Shown here piece after piece: positions 14,059-16,263 of a stretch of 16,263 nt of DNA (positions within the stretch are counted from its first letter, which is position 1; every line of letters starts with the position of its first letter). Source of the DNA: Flavobacterium psychrophilum. Its GTDB lineage: Bacteria; Bacteroidota; Bacteroidia; Flavobacteriales; Flavobacteriaceae. The notes beneath the pieces were generated by a model, which saw only the letters and a list, made by a program, of their open reading frames with translations, was not told the origin of the DNA and ran no database searches. The position numbers and the translations under genes are program-made. The stretch lies in assembly GCA_945866505.1 (NCBI GenBank), contig CAMBHH010000070.1, forward strand, positions 1 to 16,263, read 5' to 3'.

Positions 14059-14580
14059 ATGAATATTTTAGGAATTGGCTCACGCATAAAAAACGCAGAT
14101 TTTGGACTTGGAGTAGTAACCAATGTAACTTCCAAGCATTATTGGGTTACTTTCATAGAAAGCGGATTGGAAACTATCGAAATAGACAGCGATTTTGAAA
14201 TTATTGAAGCACTTCAAGGCGAGGTGGATTCGGTTAGTTTTCGGGATGTCGAAAAATCCTTGAAGAATTTATTGCAAAAATGGAGTGATGTTTCCCAAAT
14301 AGTTCCCATTGCCGATAAATGGAAAGGTGGTAAAATCATTCTGGAACCAGGAACCGCAACTCAAAATAAAGAGGTACCCATTGATACTTTTTTTCATAAA
14401 ATAACGATGGTTCGAGATAGAATTAGAGTGATGGAACAAAAGATTAATGCGAGTAATCTTGACGAAGCCGAGAAAATTGATTTGCAACAATACATCACCA
14501 GAATTTATGGTAGTTTGACCACTTTTAATGTGTTGTTCAAAAACTCAAACGATTATTTTGTGGGAGATAAATCTAAATAA
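14059..14580 (+). CDS. Conserved Bacteroidetes protein with SH3-like N terminus
   Basis: The 173-residue product starts with a small beta-rich domain (residues 1-48): LGIGSRIKNADFGLGVVTNV, then KHYWVTFIESGLETIEI. This resembles the SH3/tudor-like fold of 'GxRVxHxxFGxGxV' proteins found in UvrD-like helicase tails and RNA polymerase-binding domains. The middle carries WKGGKIILEPG (residues 88-98) and the C-terminal half is helical: EVPIDTFFHKITMVRDRIRVMEQKINAS, then a LQQYITRIYGSLTTFNVLF segment. I recall the same pattern in many Bacteroidetes hypotheticals, so it is a conserved gene, but I know of no assigned function. No signal peptide or membrane segment, so cytoplasmic. It stands alone, divergent from uvrA, with no visible terminator. 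The 272 bases after it hold only the next promoter. Confidence 0.8.
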   Translation: MNILGIGSRIKNADFGLGVVTNVTSKHYWVTFIESGLETIEIDSDFEIIEALQGEVDSVSFRDVEKSLKNLLQKWSDVSQIVPIADKWKGGKIILEPGTATQNKEVPIDTFFHKITMVRDRIRVMEQKINASNLDEAEKIDLQQYITRIYGSLTTFNVLFKNSNDYFVGDKSK

Positions 14581-14802
14581 GTCAATTACTGGCGTTCGAG
14601 TTCGCGATTTGTGAAGGAGTAAATTTCTTTAAGATAAAAGTGTTTTTGTAGTTTTTCTGGTTAGCGTCATAAGAATAACATAATCATATAGCGATGTTCT
14701 TTTGTCAGAAAAAGAATTTGGGGGCGGCATTAGGTATTGTTTATTTTAAAAATTAGAATATACAATTTAAGAAATGATAGATCAGAACCAATGAGGTTTT
14801 TT

Positions 14803-14836
14803 TTTGTTCTTAACAATACTTATTTTAGTACTTTTG
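14803..14836 (+). promoter_or_regulatory. Promoter of the antitoxin-like gene
   Basis: TTTG (14803-14806) and TACTTTTG (14829-14836) match the -33 and -7 elements with a 22-base spacer. Transcription would start near 14842, about 11 bases before the ATG at 14853. Confidence 0.55.
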
Positions 14837-14852
14837 TTTAAAATCAAAAAAT

Positions 14853-15089
14853 ATGCAAGCTATAAAACAAATATTAGAAGTTAAGAATCATACATTTACC
14901 GTTGACCTTCCAGATGATTTTACGGCGAGTAGTGTAGAAGTTATTATTTTTCCTTCTAGCCCAGAAGAAGATATTCCGCAATGGCACAAAGAGATCATAG
15001 ATAGCAGATTGAGGGATTACAAACAAAATCCCGACGATGTTACTGATTTTGATGTTTTTTGTGATGAACTGGAAAAAGAAAACCTATGA
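14853..15089 (+). CDS. Addiction-module antitoxin-like protein, orphan
   Basis: The 78-residue product has two recognisable parts. The N terminus (KQILEVKNHTFTVDLPDDF, then SSVEVIIFP) is the short beta domain that Bacteroidetes antitoxins use in place of an AbrB-like fold. The C-terminal part (IPQWHKEIIDSRLRDYKQNP, then DDVTDFDVFCDELEKEN) matches the 'addiction module component' family (Pfam Unstab_antitox), in which a helix carrying the Asp/Glu-rich end wraps a RelE/ParE-type toxin. Normally a toxin of about 95 residues follows with a short overlap. Here the overlapping ATGA is present at 15086-15089 but that frame ends after seven codons, so the antitoxin stands without a toxin. It is strongly acidic, as antitoxins of this type are. 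It may persist as a neutral relic or neutralise a toxin encoded elsewhere. Confidence 0.75.
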   Translation: MQAIKQILEVKNHTFTVDLPDDFTASSVEVIIFPSSPEEDIPQWHKEIIDSRLRDYKQNPDDVTDFDVFCDELEKENL

Positions 15090-15109
15090 AGTTTAAATCT
15101 GTGATTTAA
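15086..15109 (+). pseudogene. Start of a lost RelE/ParE-type toxin
   Basis: The stop codon of the antitoxin (TGA, 15087-15089) overlaps an ATG at 15086-15088, the coupling seen in toxin-antitoxin operons. The frame reads MKFKSVI and stops at TAA (15107-15109). MKF-x-V-I is a common beginning of RelE/ParE toxins. Nothing toxin-like continues in any frame before the convergent module at 15157, so the rest has been lost. The evidence is position plus seven residues. Confidence 0.45.
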
Positions 15110-15156
15110 AATATTGAGTAACAAATTAAACCTAGTTGTTCTTAGCCGGAAAATAT

Positions 15157-15309
15157 TTATGACTTTATTTTAGGCAACTTTACATTTACCAATAATTTAT
15201 TTGCCAACTCCAATTTTTCAGGAAACAATACCTTTCCTCTGAATCGCTCCAAAGATTTATCAATTTTTACAATTGGAACTTTTGCTTTATTTAAATCACT
15301 TATGTTCAT
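15157..15309 (-). CDS. 50-residue partner of the DUF6934-like protein
   Basis: The product begins MNISDLNKAKVPIVKIDKSL and continues ERFRGKVLFPEKLELANKLL to the end VNVKLPKIKS. Its start codon overlaps the stop of the upstream gene (ATGA, 15306-15309), so translation is coupled. It is basic (11 Lys and 2 Arg against 6 acidic residues), with a VPIVKID strand, a short turn, and a helix FPEKLELANKLL. No DNA-binding motif, signal peptide or membrane segment. I recall similar 50-60 residue proteins with VPIVKID and LFPEKL next to DUF6934 genes, which supports a real gene and a conserved pair. Function unknown. The 47 bases between the truncated toxin frame and this gene hold nothing notable. Confidence 0.65.
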   Translation of the reverse strand: MNISDLNKAKVPIVKIDKSLERFRGKVLFPEKLELANKLLVNVKLPKIKS

Positions 15310-15767
15310 AATTTTATGTTTTTATTTTTTCTAGTTACTAAAAATCCTAGATAATCTTCTCCAATTATAAATTCTTCCAGACTTTCATCCATTTTCAAAC
15401 CGTATACAAAAAAATCTACTTGCAATTCGGCTAAATTATTAGTTATTCCCATCCTGTATAATCGAGTTCTAACCTCTGTGCTTCCTGTTGCAAAAACCCA
15501 AGAATTAGGATACTTACCTGTAAAAGCATATACTGTTGAAACTACCGTTGCAAGAACTTTTTGACTATCTCCGTTATTTGTAACAATTTTGTCGTCAATT
15601 CTGTTGCCTTCTTTGTCATAATCTCCAAAGCCAAGATTGTAAATATTATCAATGCTTACCTTTGTGTATTCGACTATTTTTTTAATCTCTCCTTTCGCAC
15701 CAATACTTGTAAACTCAAAATAATGAAGTTCGTCTTCGGTCTGATATTCATATCTTTGATATTTCAT
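15306..15767 (-). CDS. DUF6934-like protein of unknown function
   Basis: The 153-residue product resembles a Bacteroidetes family I know as DUF6934. It has an N-terminal beta region (RYEYQTEDELHYFEFTSIGA, then KGEIKKIVEYT), the stretch NLGFGDYDKEGNRIDD, and the most conserved block TNNGDSQKVLATVVSTVYAF (64-83), followed by YPNSWVFATGSTEVRTRLYR (86-105) and MGI. The conserved NGD, S-x-x-R-T-R and RM residues could form a binding or catalytic pocket, but no activity is known to me. The C-terminal part is strand-rich and acidic. It is cytoplasmic by sequence. It forms a coupled operon with the 50-residue gene and faces an orphan antitoxin whose toxin is lost. The small size, two-gene coupling and patchy neighbourhood resemble toxin-antitoxin or defence-island modules, which is inference. 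Confidence 0.8.
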   Translation of the reverse strand: MKYQRYEYQTEDELHYFEFTSIGAKGEIKKIVEYTKVSIDNIYNLGFGDYDKEGNRIDDKIVTNNGDSQKVLATVVSTVYAFTGKYPNSWVFATGSTEVRTRLYRMGITNNLAELQVDFFVYGLKMDESLEEFIIGEDYLGFLVTRKNKNIKL

Positions 15768-15784
15768 TCTTTAGGTTTGCTGTA

Positions 15785-15800
15785 CAAAAATACAAATTTA
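15785..15800 (-). promoter_or_regulatory. Promoter -7 elements of the DUF6934-like operon
   Basis: Two exact TAnnTTTG matches lie back to back on the minus strand: TATTTTTG (15785-15792) and TAAATTTG (15793-15800). They would start transcription about 12 and 20 bases before the ATG at 15767. No clear -33 TTTG is seen at the usual distance for either. Confidence 0.5.
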
Positions 15801-15883
15801 TTGTAACATCATTGTTGTGTTTACATTTTTTAGAAAAGAAATTAAATTCATAATTCCTATATTTACCACTTAAATATCTCCAA

Positions 15884-16263
15884 ATGAAAAAAATCTACTT
15901 TGTACTACTAGCTTTTAGCTTTTTTACTACTGCAAACGCACAAATTGTAACTATTCCTGATGCGAATTTTAAAGCGAGTTTGTTGGAGTCGCTCTACAAT
16001 GCAAAAGATTTAGCTGGAAATTATTTTGAAATTGATGCTAATAATGATAAACAAATACAGGAAACAGAAGCACTTCAAGTAAGTTATTTACAGGTCTCTG
16101 CAGGCATCATTACTTCTTTAGTAGGTATAGAAAAATTTACAAACTTGAAAGAATTGTACTGTAAATATAGTGCTTTGAGTAGCTTAAATCTTGTTGATTT
16201 ATCTAATCTTGAAGTCTTAGATTGTAGTCGAAATCAATTAACTTCGCTAAACGTCGAGGGTTT
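15884..16263 (+). CDS. Secreted leucine-rich-repeat protein, cut by the window end
   Basis: The frame is open from the ATG at 15884 to the window end (126 codons seen). It begins with a signal peptide, MKKIYFVLLAFSFFTTANAQ, likely cut after residue 20. Then comes VTIPDANFKASLL and a region with FEIDANNDKQIQETEAL that recurs in flavobacterial secreted proteins. Leucine-rich repeats follow from about residue 80: LVGIEKFTNLKELYC, ALSSLNLVDLSNLEVLDCS, NQLTSLNV, with the roughly 21-residue period and the L-x-C-x-x-N pattern of Bacteroidetes extracellular LRR proteins. Homologues usually end in a type IX secretion sorting domain, which would lie beyond the window. Likely an exported or surface protein for binding or adhesion. 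The upstream TATATTTA (around 15859-15866) is an imperfect -7 element. Confidence 0.85.
   Translation, partial: MKKIYFVLLAFSFFTTANAQIVTIPDANFKASLLESLYNAKDLAGNYFEIDANNDKQIQETEALQVSYLQVSAGIITSLVGIEKFTNLKELYCKYSALSSLNLVDLSNLEVLDCSRNQLTSLNVEG

Noticed and set aside
14694..14756. 20-codon frame starting MFFCQKKNLGAALG between two genes
   Set aside because: Too short, with no promoter match close by and no recognisable motif; chance frames of this size are expected.
15810..15883. tRNA or small RNA between the DUF6934-like operon and the LRR gene
   Set aside because: Just AT-rich sequence with no cloverleaf, stable hairpin or T-tract terminator.

Overview
The window looks like a chromosomal segment of a Flavobacterium-like member of the Bacteroidetes. 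The evidence is the AT-rich DNA, several promoters of the Bacteroidetes type (TTTG around -33 and TAnnTTTG around -7, without Shine-Dalgarno sequences), a fused alpha/beta E1 dehydrogenase and an ExbD paralogue of flavobacterial type, an outer-membrane M1-like protein, and a leucine-rich-repeat protein of the kind exported by type IX secretion. All family assignments come from reading the translations; no database search was possible.

Left part (1-3590): a small lipoprotein on the minus strand; then a compact two-gene operon, a 54-residue basic protein (657-821, too short for ordinary gene calling) overlapping a zeta-toxin-like kinase (814-1416), driven by a promoter that predicts a nearly leaderless mRNA. 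The 344-base gap before rpsA holds a structured repeat-like element, a strong promoter and a perfect 7-bp stem-loop in the leader. rpsA (ribosomal protein S1) ends at a clear intrinsic terminator.

Middle (3591-7362): intergenic repeats of the 'gccacagattcacagatt' kind, then a minus-strand stretch that reads as the last 37 codons of pheT with its terminator. Right behind it sits an orphan ExbD-like gene that lacks the usual membrane aspartate. A second, similar terminator and tail repeat follows the large fused E1 alpha/beta dehydrogenase gene, so the exbD-like gene lies between two look-alike tail modules. This suggests a rearrangement that left a pheT tail behind.

Minus-strand block 7363-13827: uvrA, a LOG-family phosphoribohydrolase and a 949-residue outer-membrane protein with a degenerate M1-peptidase region are closely spaced (14 and 40 bases) and probably form one transcription unit starting at uvrA. 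The last gene begins with TTG and contains an in-frame GC-rich palindrome.

Right part (13828-16263): a conserved Bacteroidetes hypothetical with an SH3-like N terminus, then an accessory patch. The patch has an orphan antitoxin whose overlapping toxin frame stops after seven codons, and, convergent with it, a two-gene minus-strand module: a DUF6934-like protein and a 50-residue protein joined by an ATGA overlap. The window ends inside a secreted leucine-rich-repeat protein gene.

The best candidates for undescribed systems are the DUF6934-like/50-residue pair and the 54-residue/zeta-like kinase pair.
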